Below, in pieces: positions 24,501 through 36,666 of a DNA stretch of 64,000 nucleotides. The translations under genes and the position numbers were made by a program. The notes below the pieces were generated by a model that saw only the letters and a program-made list of their open reading frames with translations, ran no database searches and was not told the origin of the DNA. Every line of letters begins with the position of its first letter. The stretch's first letter is position 1. The DNA comes from Pectinophora gossypiella (taxonomy: Eukaryota > Arthropoda > Insecta > Lepidoptera > Gelechiidae), in the NCBI RefSeq assembly GCF_024362695.1, contig NC_065421.1, forward strand, positions 4,836,598-4,900,597, written 5' to 3'.

Positions 24501-26211
24501 GGGTCTAGTTCTGTGTTATATGTATTATAACTTATTTTAGTATTAAAACTGGTTACATTCTATCAAGGTCTAAACTGGCATGAAAGTGCTATTGTGATGG
24601 TTGCATTGAAACAAATATTTTGATAGATTACTACAATATTATAGTTTATTACAAGTTACTGTATCTATCCGTGGTCTAGTGGTTAGAGCGTTGGGCTCAC
24701 GATCTGGAAGTCCGGGTTTGATTTCCTATGAGGACATTGTCGAAATCACTTTGTGAGACTGTCCTTACCAAAGACATTGCAGGCTTGAATCACCGAATTG
24801 TCCGAAAAAGTATAGATTGCGTGCTTTGGGGAGCACGTTAAGCCGTTGGTCCCGACTATTAGTCGTAAAACATGTCCACCAACCCACAGTGAAGCAGCGT
24901 GGTGGAGTATGCTCCATACCCCATCCGTCCGGTTGATTGCTGGGGGAGGCCTGTGCCCAGTGGTGGGACTCATACAGACTGTTTATGTTATTTTAGACTT
25001 ATATTACACTGATTTTGAATTGTATGTTTTGCAAAGAATTATCCAATATCCATACTGGCATATGTCTGTCTGTTACCATTCCACGCTGGAACCGCTAAAC
25101 CTATTCAAATAAAATTCAGTATGGCGATAGTTTGAGATACAAAAAACAAGAGATAGTTTGTATCTCCCCAATCATCTCTTAAGAGAATGAAAAAAGGAGA
25201 GGAAAAGGGCGAGTCACGCGCGATAACCGTCGTCATACGGAGCTATCTTAAACTCTATTCTTGTATAATTTAGACACTTACCATAACTCAGTGTCATTGG
25301 CAATAGTGTTGAATCTCTTGCAGACCTGCGCGACGCGACACAGATCCCGCTCTGTGAGATGTGACAAGATGCAAAGAAGCACCTCATCTGGCAGTTCATA
25401 TTGAAGGTACTGAGATACATTGCATACATCTACGCCCTGCGACAGCGATCTGTGGAAAACGAAATGGCTTAGCTAACCATTTCAATATGTATATATATAC
25501 AGGTATTCAAAGTGAAAGTAGACTCTAATATCAACTTGTATAATGAGGAAGTACCCAGGCAAACATGTATAAAATAGTACATGTCTAACACTATAGTACT
25601 ACAAGTGAGCATAAATTATTTAAAGATAGGGAAATTGAACAAACTGTGAAAGTGTTTGAAGACCAGTCAGGTTAAGTTATGCATTATATTGTGGGAAACA
25701 AACTCATTAATTATGCATCACCATAATTGAACAAGGCATAATTTCTGCTTATTTATTGGAATGTTGATGAGTAAATTAATGTGAGACACTAAGTAGGGTA
25801 TAAGGAAAGGGATTAACAATTTTGTCTTTTTGTGAGTTTTTGTAAGTTTCAACTCATTCAGGGAACAACAATTTTACAGATAAAAAATAACATGTTACCT
25901 ACCATTTGATGCCATATCTGCAGTCTACAGGAATTAGTAGAAAAGTGGTATGCCCTGTTACACAATGTCGGAAATTGATGGAACAGTCGGCTTTTATCAT
26001 ACAGAAACACGAGTACTTACGTGCGTGGCCGTTTCCGGGCTGGAAGAGAGCATGTGCCCGAGGGGCCAGGTTCATGGTACGCCGGGGGCGACTTGCGGCG
26101 CAAGTCGTAGGGGCTGTGGTGTCCAGCCGTAGTGGCGGGCGCGGCCGCCGGCACCGGGGGCGAGCCGCCGCCGCCGCTGCCGCTCGGGCCTGCGCACGCG
26201 GTCGCCGCCAT
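15536..26211 (-). CDS. FBXO11: FBXO11, F-box protein of an SCF ubiquitin ligase
   Basis: Exons (minus): 26211-26021, 25449-25282, 23287-23083, 22845-22623, 21305-21081, 20346-20102, 19742-19416, 18960-18766, 18336-18031, 17472-17292, 16348-16201, 16004-15906, 15665-15536; 880 codons plus stop. Order of parts: a Gly/Pro/Ala-rich N-terminus with SPYDLRRK and a basic KRPR signal-like motif; F-box at about 79-120 (ELPDEVLLCILSHL); a long right-handed beta-helix of about 20 repeats (CASH/PbH1), with strings such as NALAGIWVKN, HHGQTGGIYVHE and DGRDGGICIFNGGK; and a C-terminal UBR-type zinc domain (about 805-850, CQTCNTTDRNAICVNC and DRFFCDCGAG). Known role: substrate receptor for SKP1-CUL1, targeting for example BCL6-type and CDT2-type proteins in mammals. 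The beta-helix is nearly identical to the vertebrate one. The start is the first ATG in the frame of SPYDLRRK; the exon appears to begin at an acceptor near 26264, so non-coding upstream exons are likely. Exon 22845-22623 carries an odd Ser/Ala/Cys-rich insertion. Confidence 0.95.
16935..17123. mobile_element. Palindromic MITE, GTGACATCGTAACG family, copy 1
   Basis: The two halves pair: GATTCTGAATTGATATGA on the left and TTGATATCAACTCAGAATCA on the right, with ends CAGGGTGTTGGTGAC and its diverged complement. Other copies are at 42325, 56447, 60290 and 61970. It lies in an FBXO11 intron. Confidence 0.75.
17868..18000 (+). repeat. SINE tail fragment (TTGATGTTATGTTAT-type end)
   Basis: Contains CCCGGTTAATGGCAGTAG, CATGGGACTTATACACAGC and ends CATGATGTTATGTTATGTTA. 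The same module ends the repeats at 35390-35540 and 40625-40755. Confidence 0.55.
20788..21078 (+). pseudogene. LINE reverse-transcriptase C-terminal fragment
   Basis: The frame reads NEEVLVRVREKRQILRII, shifts once near 20860, and continues GHLIRHDEFIKNIIKGKRG through to EWKMLHRQERGS and a stop near 21060, followed by ATTCATGATGATG. This is the C-terminal end of a LINE ORF2 (RTE-like in style; clade uncertain) with a GAT-type tail. Its 3' end lies only a few bases from the FBXO11 splice donor at 21080. The same ending recurs at 36030-36070 and 57780-57840. Confidence 0.75.
23330..23750 (+). mobile_element. Helitron-like element (Lep1-like)
   Basis: It begins near CATACTAATATTATAAATGG, contains CACGGCAAAACGGAGCGATG and GTTGAAGGGATGGAGAGTGA, and ends near GCGAAACCGCGGGATAAAGC. 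This order matches a short non-autonomous Helitron spread widely in Lepidoptera introns. Assignment is from recalled family features; no search was possible. Confidence 0.6.
24075..24205 (+). repeat. SINE, 5'-truncated copy
   Basis: Holds the shared SINE core in diverged form (CTTAGGAAGGCACGGTAAGC then TTTGTCCCGGTTACTAC) followed by the tail GATGAGGTTGGTACTCCACC, also present at 42690-42715. Confidence 0.6.
24664..24990 (+). mobile_element. tRNA-derived SINE
   Basis: The head has A-box-like GTGGTCTAGTGGTTAGAGCG and B-box-like GGGTTTGATTTCC spaced as in a tRNA. The body holds the core with TTAAGCCGTTGGTCCCG. The tail has the TGCTCCATACCCC and GAGGCCTGTGCCCAGTG module. It lies in an FBXO11 intron, antisense to the gene. 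Confidence 0.75.
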
Positions 26212-27297
26212 TGCACTCCCAGCTGGCACGTTGTTTTGTGGGCAAGGGACTGACTCACATGGTTCAGCTGGAACATACAAAGGTTTTTGTTTTAGAGTAT
26301 CTTGTTGTTAGGGTGCAGTAATCAACAGTGTTAGGAAAATTGTACCTAATTATAAACCATGTAAATTCGTCATTGTAGCTTGTAGTTTTCATTTCAGAAT
26401 ATGTATGTGGTAAAGTTGTTTCTTACATACATAGTTATGAAGATGAAGGCTTAAGTTTTAGCTAAAAGGTATCTATCATAATTATGTTTTCTACTATCTA
26501 GCTAGACCTACTAACATCTATGTAACACTTGATAGGCTGTATTGAGTTAGAGGTATGTACATAAAATTAAAAGATCACACTTTAGACTAGCTTACTCCAG
26601 ATAATGTTTAGCAGTCAAGTCTTAATTACAATTTTGATTTGTTGCCAAAACATATGACCTATTTGAGGGAAAATGTGGTACAGAGTGTAAATATAGACAT
26701 GTCTTCACACTATAATTGTCTAAATTTAATGTGATTGCACTTAAAGATCAGTTGGGCAGACAGTAAAGTTTTGATATAATTAACATATGAGTCATTCCCA
26801 CATGAGATATTCATGTTATTGCCAGAAACTTTACTTTGTATTTAGATACAAGCTTATAAATATTCAAGCAGGCAATGTCAATACATATGGGTACCAGATT
26901 AAAGTTTTAATTGTTTTGTGATTTTATTCTGTTGTAAGGTTTATGATGTTTGTAAGAATGTGAGAGTGAAGTTCAGTCATGTTTGACTACTAAAACCACC
27001 TTAAATGTCTACATAGACCTTTACTATAATGTGGATGGTTGCTTCCAGAAGGCTCCTCCACTTTAGGATAGCAGAAAGACTAGTAGTAATGTGACCGGAA
27101 ATAATTCTCAGTTGATATACCTACCTACCTATCAGGTTCAAGATATTCAATATATGAATATTTTCTAAGTTACCGCCTTGGGCATGTGCCTGTATGGTAA
27201 CTTATAGTTGTAATTATTAGATAAATAAATAAATAAATTTTTGTTCTAGAATACATTTTAGACTATTAGCCTCAATTTTTCTGTTTTTATTAGTGCA

Positions 27298-29288
27298 ACA
27301 AAGGAGATCATCGGATTTCGGCCCAGAAGTCAAAGTTCCGGCCAAAAAATAATTTTGCTATATTCCGTTAGACCTTATCCGTCTGAGTATTTATTACTAT
27401 GGCACCAAAGCTGTAGGGTCAATATCTTCGGTTTTATTCGAATTAAAAGAACTGTATTTTTCATACATTTTTGGTGAAAATGTAAAGTGCCGGCCAAGTA
27501 ACAATAATGGTATATCCCGTTAAAACTTATCCCTTTGACCATTTATTATTATGGCACCAAACGTCTATGACCATTATTTTGGCTTTTATTGGACTTTACG
27601 TTTTAGTTTCTAAGTGAAAAGTGCCGGTCAGCAAAAACACATGTCAAAACTATCGAGAAAAAACCTGTAAACATTATTCAGTATGACAATAAACGTGTAT
27701 GACCATTAGTTTGGCTGTTGTTGGATTTTTAAAATCTCGATTCTTGATTTATTTTGTTATAAAATAAAATATGACAGGCGCGTTATTTAAAGGATCGTCA
27801 GAATGTTTATTACTATGACATTAAACGTCTATGACCACTATTTTGAACTCAATTAGATTTCTCAAAAATCTGGAGTATTGGCGAAAAAAGTTTTATCTGC
27901 CGATAATGCAGGTAAAGGCGTAATATCGTGGTCGTCTTTGGACACATTTTTATTAATCAAAAATAGGTTTTCGTTTGACCACTGTCTCACCTGATGGTGA
28001 TAAACGCTTTAGAAGCTTATTTTTTTTAAAGAAAAGTGAGGTACAATGCTATGTCGGCCGAGTAGCACCAGGACATTGTGATCGGCATACATGCAAAGTA
28101 CAAATGCCCGACTCCTGTCTTCCCTAACAGCTACTTCAGACGTCATGCCAAAATACGAGTTTCGTCACTAGATGGCAAGCTTATCTTTGGAGGGTGGTCC
28201 ATCTACGGTCAAGATGAATCAATACCATAATTCGACCTAAACTTAGGCTGTAACCTTGAGTCGAATGCAAAAACTACAGCCAACGTCATATCTAAAATCA
28301 GATAGTATTAATATAGAAGTTCACCTAACAACACACAAAACAAAAACACAAAGTATTTATCTGACTAATAACTAGTCATAGGAAAATCTCTGCTTATTGT
28401 CATTGTTAAAATGTATATAAAAAAAGTTTTTTTAAAAAAGTCTAATAAAAGCCAAAGTCGATATTTGGTAATATAGTAAAAAAATAAGTTTCAAGTCGTT
28501 TACCAAAAGGTTTGACTTATTTTGTTTCGCTGGCTGACATTTTCCCATTTGAACCAAAACGGAAAGAGAGACGAATAAAAGTCAAAATAATGGTCAAAAA
28601 TGTTTTGCGCTAGATTATTAAATGTTCTAAAGGTCCTTTGTAATCCGCCGTACCGCAAGTTTTGCCTAAAGCACTTTATTTTTAAACAAAACAAAAAAGA
28701 AATCAAGATTTTAAAATACAATAACAGGCAAACTAATGGTCATACACGTTTGGCGCTATAGAAAAAAATGTTAACAGGCATCTACTCGATACTCTCAACA
28801 TGGTATTTTTGGTGGTCGGCACTTTTCACATTTGAACTAAAACGTAAATTCCAATAAAAGTCAAAATAATGGTCATAGATATTTGGTGTCATATTAAAAA
28901 ATATTGAGAAGCAACTATTAGACAGATTTGACGTATTTAATTCGATGGCCGGCATTTTAACATATTAACCAAAACAGAAAGTACAATAAACGTCAAAATA
29001 ATGGTCATAGAAGTTTGGCGCCATACTAATAAATGTTCTAACGGTCCTTTGTAATACGCCTGTATCCCTTTTATTCCCAACGGACATAATATTTTTTTTA
29101 CAAAATGTATGAAAAAATCGAGATTTTTAAAATCCAATTAAAGCCAAACTAATGGTCATACACGTTTGGTGTCATAGTAAAAAATGTTCACAGCAATGTA
29201 CTCGAAAGGTTCGACACATTTTTTTTCTCTGGCCGGCACTTTCGAATTTGGGCCGGCCAAAGTATGGAGAGCCGATGATCTCCTTTGT
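27298..29288. mobile_element. Large palindromic (foldback-like) element with internal arrays
   Basis: Terminal inverted repeats ACAAAGGAGATCATCGG and CCGATGATCTCCTTTGT bound a 2-kb block. The left half carries about four repeats containing TATGACCATTATTTTGGC-like text at about 100-140 bp spacing, and the right half about five in the reverse sense (CAAAATAATGGTCATA) with GTTTGGCGCCATA. The two arms are thus tandem arrays facing each other around a unique centre (about 27900-28440). No transposase frame or clear target duplication is seen. Confidence 0.75.
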
Positions 29289-29913
29289 AAATATTTCCAC
29301 TAAATATCTAAATGTCTTGATATAATAATGTTTATTTAGCTCAAAACCACATATCAATATACTGATAGTTCTTATCTCAACATTCAGTTATTCCATTAAA
29401 ACTGAAACAGAAATAGTATACATGAAATTCTTGGATTTTAGCACAGCTGTTTAATGTACACAAAAGACAATGCTAAATATTGAAAACACACCCTTCTTTA
29501 CATAAATAAACAAATCCATTGTCTCTCTTATTACCACTATCTTATCTGTTGTTAATAGGTATCACCTAAAAAGATATTATTTCTACTGAGTTCAAGTAAA
29601 CAATGATTACATAAAAACCAATCATTTGGCTTGAAAATAAAAGATAATTTGTAAAAAATTATACTTTTAAAATATGCTGCATAATAGACATGGAATTAAT
29701 AAATGTACAATAGGTTATAAAAAATGGCAAATGAATGTTGTACAAAAATGAGTAATGTATCTGTCTACCAATTTGTGTAGTCGGCCAAGAAATATATGTA
29801 TTTATCATTTTACAAAAAAAATATCACTGTCTTTGATAAGTGTGTAATTTCGTTTCGTTTTTGTTACCAAATGCAAATAGAAAGAGCCAAACAGAATGTT
29901 TATAGTTGCTTAC

Positions 29914-30053
29914 TTGTAATGCATCAAGTAAGAGGTGTCGTAACTGTACGGCACACAAATACGATTCGGGCATGTTTCAGAACAGCTGTTTCGTCACGTC
30001 GAGAAAATAAGTTTTCATCCGGCAAATCAATACCCATATTGCGCAAAATGTCA
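29914..30053 (-). other. Possible leader exon (low support)
   Basis: An acceptor-like TTTCAG before 30053 and a good donor (ACAA then GTAAGC) at 29914 bound a stretch whose frame from an ATG at 29973 reads 20 codons, MPESYLCAVQLRHLLLDALQ, open to the donor. It does not join in frame to the next recognised FBXO11 exon, so it could be a leader exon with a short upstream frame, part of an unknown transcript, or chance. Confidence 0.25.
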
Positions 30054-30984
30054 CTGAAATGCGCTATTCAATATCTTCGCCAAATGTGCAACGTAACGAA
30101 CTCCAAAGAATTTACATGTCAATCAACATACGAGGAACAATGATCGACCAAATAATTTTGTAGTAATTCTCGTTTGTAAGTTTCACAACAGTAATCCATT
30201 AACAATTTGCCATGGCCCTATGATTTGTACATGATCATATTGTGTAAGTTAGCGTAAGTAGAATCATGTGCAATTCAAACGTTGCACATTTATGGAAATG
30301 TCGATAACGAGCCATCGTAAAGATTGGGGCGACATTGCCGACCCGGATTACTTACTCGATTGTGTCCTAGAAGGAAGAGGTATTCGATGTCCGCCTTTTC
30401 TTCGCGATCTACGGACGTAAGAACGCGAAGAGGAAAACGAGGCACTAGGCATTATTTCTTTTAGCACTTATTTTCACTAAAATTCAGGCCTAAACAAAGG
30501 AGACACCCGCACCAACACCGTCGGCCATTTTCTGTTTAGATTAGATTGAGGTAACGAAACGGGAAATAAAGACCATAGCACACCAGTCTAATATGGACAA
30601 AAACTTAAATGTTCAGCAAATTAAACACTAATCACTGAATCTAAAATAATAATTGTTAACTTAAGAAAGTCATTATTTAGATAAAACTACGAAAAATTCA
30701 CACCAGCCTAGCAAGCAATGGGCGACTCTTCCAGCAAATATGGCGGATTTCAAAAATTTCAATTTCAACATGGCGACGACAGCAATGGTGGCGCCATCTA
30801 TGAAAGTATGTTTTGTTTTTTTCTTTTATCATTGCGTTCAAATCAAGACGTAACGGGGCTTTTTGGCGGGAAACGGGAACGGGACAGTTGCTTTCTTCAT
30901 TGAATGATCTAAATAATTAATACGAAGTGGTGTTTTGTGGTTAATGATCGCATTAAGTTAGTCGGAAGACATTCGCGAGTGTTA

Positions 30985-31260
30985 TTATATTGGAGTATTC
31001 AATAAACAAAGTGTATCTGCCTATTTTCGCTTCGTGTCAGGAAGCCGCTTCATAACTCAAAAGTTTATGCGGACTTTTGAGTTAATTCGTTTGGGGTTCG
31101 GAGTAGGAGTCTACTCCGAGGGTGGGGGCTTAGGTTTCATCATCATCACCTTTCATCATTTCATTAATCATCAAGAAAAAAATACGTCAGACATGGCTGT
31201 ATGGGCATAGTTCCCTTTGCCTTACCCTTCGGGGAAAACCAAAACAAAAAAAAAAAAAAC
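30985..31260 (+). repeat. Dispersed repeat fragment, probably retroelement tail
   Basis: Contains GGAGTAGGAGTCTACTCCGA (an imperfect palindrome), a CATCATCATCACC run, TTCCCTTTGCCTTACCCTTC and a poly-A stretch at about 31244-31259. The layout resembles the 3' part of a retroelement. No other copy is seen in the window, so support is modest. Confidence 0.35.
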
Positions 31261-31560
31261 AAGACGTAACGGCTGCGGTTGTCGAGTCGTATCGAGTGAG
31301 ATTTTTCGTATTTTTTCTGGAATATAAAATTAAAAAATATATATTTAGATTAAGAAGAATAATAGCGTGAGAAAAAAAGAGAAAGATAAGAAACACAGAA
31401 AACACTCAAGTGCAATCCGTTTCACGCAGATATCATGGCTGGTTGCTTGACGTATGCTGTCATCGAAAAAAAAAGGAGAATGACAGCTGTTTTATGGTGT
31501 GGGTGTTTTGATTTTATATCTTCCCTTTTAGGTCTTCAAAATAATTAAAATCCTTTCAAA

Positions 31561-33294
31561 ATGTCTCAAAATACTTGTATTTTATCAATATTAGCATGTA
31601 TATTTTTAACATTCTCTTATGTTGCAAGCCTTTACGTGTGGAGGTCTAAATTGAGCAGGTAATGAAGGAAGGCTTTTAGCTTACAGATGTTAAGTTTTAC
31701 TTGAAATTCTGTTGATATTTTTAATAAATTGAGTATATTATTATTTTTCAGAGACCACCCTTCAACGATAAAAAGACGGTTTTTTAGTGTGTCTTGTATG
31801 ATGTTGCTGGCACCATTTGTTACTCAATACTTTTTGACTGATATGTCTCTGACTAGAGGTGATGTGTATGATCAATTGGGTCTGCGAGCACCAGGTTTCA
31901 TAAACGCTTTAATATTACCGCTAGTCCTGACTGCCGTTTTGTTTTTGGGGCCTCTCACCATGCAGTTTTTGTCAGGAATTTGGACTATATATAGAGGTAA
32001 GTTCATTATAATTTATGTAATAGGAAAATCGGGTATTAACTAGTTAATACCTACCCAATTTAAATTTTCCAGCACCAGCATATTGGTGGTCAAGTTGGCA
32101 TGACCTAGTATGGGTACGGAATCACGTCATGGCTCCCCTGAGTGAGGAGTGGGTCTTCCGTGCGTGCATGATGCCATTACTACTTCAGTGTCTCGAGCCA
32201 ATGACTGCTGTGTTTGTTGGGCCTGTGCTCTTTGGCATAGGTAAGTGGATTCCATATCTCTAAAAAAAAAGTCGGGAAAAAAAGAGAAAAAAAATCCTAA
32301 CATGCACCCTAAAATCTTTTGGCCCTGAAAAATAATGATACTGTAATACCAAAAGTACTTAAGTGTTTTATAAATACATTAGTAGTGTGCTTTCTTGTTA
32401 AATATTTTAAAAAATCAGGCAATTAGGTATATTTTTTTTATTTTTCAGCTCATTTCCACCACATGTTTGAACAAATGAAGGCTGGTTTTGAATTTAAGAC
32501 TGCTCTTATGATCTCATGTGAGTACTAATTGTTGGATGCATAAATTTTCAAAGTTCATCTGTGCCTTGTCAATCCTCTGGCACTTACATGCAGGCTCAGA
32601 GCCAACTGTTGTAAAGATAATTGTTCTGACCTTATGAGTCATTGTTTAGAGTAACGGAATGAAAGCTGAAGACATGGCAAAGACAGTATGATATTTTATC
32701 TTTACATAATAAGAAAGACAAGTTACATGCTAGAATGAGATGGAATTGATACACTTTCTCTTAGCATGGTTTTGGTATATTCATGTTTTTTTTTAAATCA
32801 GTCATTTAATGTGTTTATTTTTCTTTACAGCATTCCAGTTTATGTACACTAGTCTATTTGGTGCTTATTCAGCATATTTATTTCTAAGGACAGGTAAGAA
32901 TTGTGACTAAGAATAGCTTTAACTGCATTATAATAAATCTCACGCTTATAACAGAACAAATTTATTTTCCTTTTCTTTAAGATTTTTATATTTTTCTTAA
33001 TAAATTAGATTAGAAAAGAAAACCATGTTGCATTAGTTATACTCTTTAGTTAAAAAAAAAATATTTTTTATGTTTTTTTTTACTTTTTCAGGGCATTTCA
33101 TTGCTCCACTGATGGCGCACATGTTTTGCAACCACATGGGTTTCCCGAACTTCGCTGAGATTGGCGAGTACCCGCCATTACAGAGAATAGTCATAGTTAT
33201 TAATTTTCTATTAGGGTTCACTCTTTGGTGCCTTCTCCTCACATCCTTGACGAGCCCAGACATATACGATAATAGATTACATTGGCAAACTTGA
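31561..33294 (+). CDS. RCE1: RCE1, CAAX prenyl protease 2
   Basis: Exons: 31561-31658, 31752-31996, 32073-32240, 32449-32517, 32831-32893, 33092-33294 (stop TGA 33292-33294); 281 codons plus stop. It is a multi-pass membrane protein of the ABI/CPBP family. All signature motifs are present: EEWVFR (E139, E140, R144), FxxxH in FGIAH (H172), and HMFCN (H224, N228). These form the glutamate-centred active site. Known role: in the endoplasmic reticulum it removes the last three residues of farnesylated or geranylgeranylated CAAX proteins such as Ras. The fly counterpart is Sras. The start MSQNTCILSILAC opens directly into a hydrophobic segment, as expected. Length fits the family (about 300). It is divergent from FBXO11 and convergent with the KCTD3-like gene. 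Introns are 76-313 bp. Confidence 0.95.
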
Positions 33295-35384
33295 ATACAT
33301 AACGAAACAAAATGGAAACTTTTGAAACAATAATGTTCGAATCGTTACTAAGTAACTAATTGACTTATGATTTTGAGATAATTACGTAAATCTTTTTCAT
33401 ACTGACTGCACAGAACGGAAACAAGATAAAATCTATCGATAAAGAGAGAATAAACCAACAAATACTTATTAAGTTATTTTTAAATTAGAATTAAAGATTT
33501 CAGGATTAAGTAACCAAATAACCAAGTCGGTAGATATTTAGGTCCTTTACGAATGCGTTATTTAATAATCTTGAAAATTGCAATTTTAGATCAATAAAAA
33601 ATAAGTTTTTTTTTTTTTTTACAATAAATAAACAATCATTTATTCGTAATAAACATTAATAGACAATAACAATCTATTCAGTTATATTTATTATATATAA
33701 AATAAGTTATATTTTTTCTGCACCTCATCAATTTCCATGTAGTTTAGTAATAGAAGAGGCAGAGTAAATAAGTCACTTTCGTCCAAATATAGACTAACGG
33801 TGATCGCCACCTAGATGCGCCGCTCCTGCGGGGCAGCACGTGCCGAAGTCATCGCATTTTCTTTGTATGAAATCGTATTCAACTTGTGCAATTATCGCAT
33901 GGCCTCTGCAGCGAGTCTAGGTGCGTGTTCACCTAACATTTGATCCATCATCGCGTCAGTATTAAATACCTATCTCCGTTTATTGCAACTAGATAAGACG
34001 CTTTTCACTTAGTCAATTGACATTAGTTACCGTAGCAAATAAAATTCGATGTAAGATTGTTCAAACTTGCGAGCATTCGCATAATCCCATAGGTATTATA
34101 TAGAATTTCAAGGCGTTTCGGAAAGAGTTGCGTGAGGTGGTCTGTGCACATCTTGTCGAATAATCTATGAAAATTATTCTTTATTATTATATTTACAGTT
34201 TTTTAGTATCGCATATATGCTCGCGTATGACAATCATAGAATAAACAAGGAAGTACAGCTAGCCGCACCGCATTGCACTTTCCTTTGCTTTTATGCTTTT
34301 CTGACACACAGAACCATGTCATTTGCTAGAGCGAGATAACGATGCGATAGCAAATGCGAAGCGGCGGCGTTAGCGAGCGCTGTCGCACACTATATTCGCC
34401 AGCAAACCCAATGCCAAAATTATGCTAACCCCATTTTACTTTCCCCTACACTTCTAAAAAAACCGTATATTGTATTTGGTATATTTAGTTCTTTTTTAAT
34501 AAATTATACTTTTCATATCACCTCTAGTTCTCTAGTTTTGGACTAGCTTTTCAATAATTAAATAAATCTCGAAAGTTGTAACTCACATCAGTAACTTGTA
34601 ATTGATAAATCACTGTAGATACTTAAGTGTTTATTGAAAAGAAACTCTCAATCAAGTAATAAGTATTCCATTAATTGCTATAAACTATTCTGTCACATTA
34701 AGCAGAAACGTAATCGGAATTGGATTCTAGTAGTGTAGCCAAACGGCGACCAAGCGATATAATATAAATAAATGTGCACACAACAATTTCTAATACCATT
34801 CCCGAATATTATTATCGAAGATGTTGGTTTGTATAATAGTATCTTGGCTTGCCCATTGTCGGACAAGGCTAGGGTGCTATATAAATATGTAAAATTGTGT
34901 TTGCGTAGGCGATAATCTAGTTTAGTCCGATGGGGGTGGCGTGGTCAGTGTTTGACAAAACCCTCTTTATTAAGTAAAGATATTTATAAAAAGAAATGTG
35001 CACACGACCAAGTTTGCTTCGGTCGGAGGTAGGCATAGCCACGAGTTGTTTGTGGACAAGATTGAAGTTCCAAGATAGGTACGAACACAGATTACCTCTC
35101 TATCGCCCACGTAGATCAGGGATGTTGCGGTTTTTCGACATCCGCAGATGCTGATAGGTACGAATGCGATTTAACAAAAAAAAATTCACGTTGGGTTCGA
35201 ATTGATGCAGAAGCTCCGCAGTTGCGGATGGAATTGTCACCAAACAACTCTGTAAGCAGCTGAACGGATTTTATGTCAGTTCTTTATTCTCAATCCAGGA
35301 GAAAAGTGAAGCTAGATCGCTCGGGGCCTCCGGTACCTCCAGGTTATATTAAGCCATTAAATGGCAATAGATAATTGATATCAC

Positions 35385-35545
35385 ATGGTTTCCAGTATTT
35401 GTGCCTGGTTAATGAGACATTTGAAGTGATGGCTCGTCCCCTATTACGCAGGAGTTACATAGTTGGTGAGGAGAGGGTTTATGTATATGCACATCTGTCT
35501 GCCTAGCCCTTTGAGGGCATAGGTGTGATGTTATGTTATCATGTG
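35385..35545 (+). repeat. SINE tail fragment
   Basis: Contains GTATTTGTGCCTGGTTAATG, CTGTCTGCCTAGCCC and GTGTGATGTTATGTTATC. It is the same 3' module as at 17868-18000 and 40625-40755. Confidence 0.55.
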
Positions 35546-35934
35546 TTATATAATGACCATTTATGAATTCAAATGTTTTCATTTGTTTATATTGTTTGCT
35601 TGATTTTGTGTGTGCCATAAATGTGACGTTAAGAGGTGGTTAGGTACAACTTAAGTTAGTGTAAAATATCTCTGAAAAATGTTATAGTTTTGAAAATTGG
35701 TAAGTAGGAACATTTTTGTGCTCAATATGGTGCGTCCCTTTTCCCTGGCAGTGTATTTTTTGATTTGTATACTGATCTTTAGCTTCTCTACTATTGTACT
35801 GCACTGTTTTGGGAATAAAGTTATTCTATTCTATTCTAAATTATGCTATACATATAGGTATTTGTTTGTTTAGGCAGCAGTAATTACCAGTAGGTACTAT
35901 TCAGAGGCGGAGGACAGAAATACTAGTACGGCTT

Positions 35935-36072
35935 TGAAATAGACTAGGGACGTAATCCCACTCACGTCAGACAGAGTACTGCGGGGCGGAAGGCAAGACG
36001 GAAACCACTGCCCTATTTTTCCCTAAAAAAGTAGCATGGAGAATGCTACACAGGCAAGAGCGTGGCTCTTAA
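35935..36072 (+). pseudogene. LINE 3'-end fragment
   Basis: After GGACGTAATCCCACTCACG and GGAAACCACTGCCCTATTT comes a frame reading VAWRMLHRQERGS and a stop, the same ending as the LINE fragments at 20788-21078 and 57736-57863. No GAT tail is kept. Confidence 0.6.
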
Positions 36073-36124
36073 ACCATCAGAAGGTATTTTATAACTTACA
36101 AGTATGCCGTAACTAATGACCTAG

Positions 36125-36423
36125 TGGCCCCGATTCCTGCAGACATCTCTTAATTTTACTTTAAGTTATACCTGTCATTTTCTTATCCGCCGAAAAGGAA
36201 AGGGACGGATGATTGACAGCTCTTAATTTTAGGAAGAATGAGTAAATAAATGAATAACCCGGGCGAATTTTTAGACGGTTGTTTTAGATTTGTGCTTAAA
36301 ATTGACGTGTGTTCCATAAATTTTATGCTTGTCGATTACCCGTCCCTTTCCTTTTCGGCGGATAAGAAAATGACAGATATAACCTAAAATAAAATTAGAT
36401 GGTATTTACAGGAATTAGCACCA
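36125..36423. mobile_element. Palindromic MITE, GGAAAGGGAC family, copy 1
   Basis: Ends TGGCCCCGATTCCTG and CAGGAATTAGCACCA are inverted repeats. Inner arms CATTTTCTTATCCGCCGAAA and its complement carry AAGGAAAGGGAC near the middle. Other copies: 38499-38825, 46421-46625, 49208-49504, 56075-56424 and a half copy at 57972-58101. No coding capacity. Confidence 0.85.
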
Positions 36424-36666
36424 TTACTTAACTATACAAAATGTAAAAATTAGTATGTAGGTACATGTAAGGTGCATGTGTCTTGTGTACGTATCTTGGG
36501 TACTTTGGAAATATAACTTCTAACATATTTATTTATTTATAAAGTACAACCACATCACATACATTAAAACATTTTATATTTATAAGATTACGGTATTGTG
36601 ACTAATATATATGACAATTACATATAACATAACACAACGCTCCTATGACTGCAAATAGAACTACTA

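Larger units (their letters stand above)
26212..31560. other. Divergent spacer between FBXO11 and RCE1
   Basis: No certain protein exon is seen. Contents are FBXO11 5' sequence near 26212-26264, repeat-poor AT-rich sequence to about 27290, a 2-kb palindromic element (27298-29288), AT-rich sequence, and a less AT-rich stretch at 30340-30560 with likely transcription starts. A minus-strand donor-like site (CGA then GTAAGTAA) at 30356 and a possible small exon at 30053-29914 could be FBXO11 leader exons. Confidence 0.4.

Noticed and set aside
24664..24740. tRNA gene
   Set aside because: The A- and B-box-like parts belong to SINE copies; no full cloverleaf or acceptor stem is seen and the core follows directly.
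26017..26280. FBXO11 start at the TTG or upstream residues YVPAE near 26280
   Set aside because: No ATG is present there, and an acceptor (TTCCAG) lies at about 26265. The first in-frame ATG, at 26211, fits better.
30718..30810. Plus-strand first exon (MGDSSSKYGGF) upstream of RCE1
   Set aside because: It has an ATG and a GTATGT donor but no frame link to RCE1, whose own ATG opens into the expected membrane segment.
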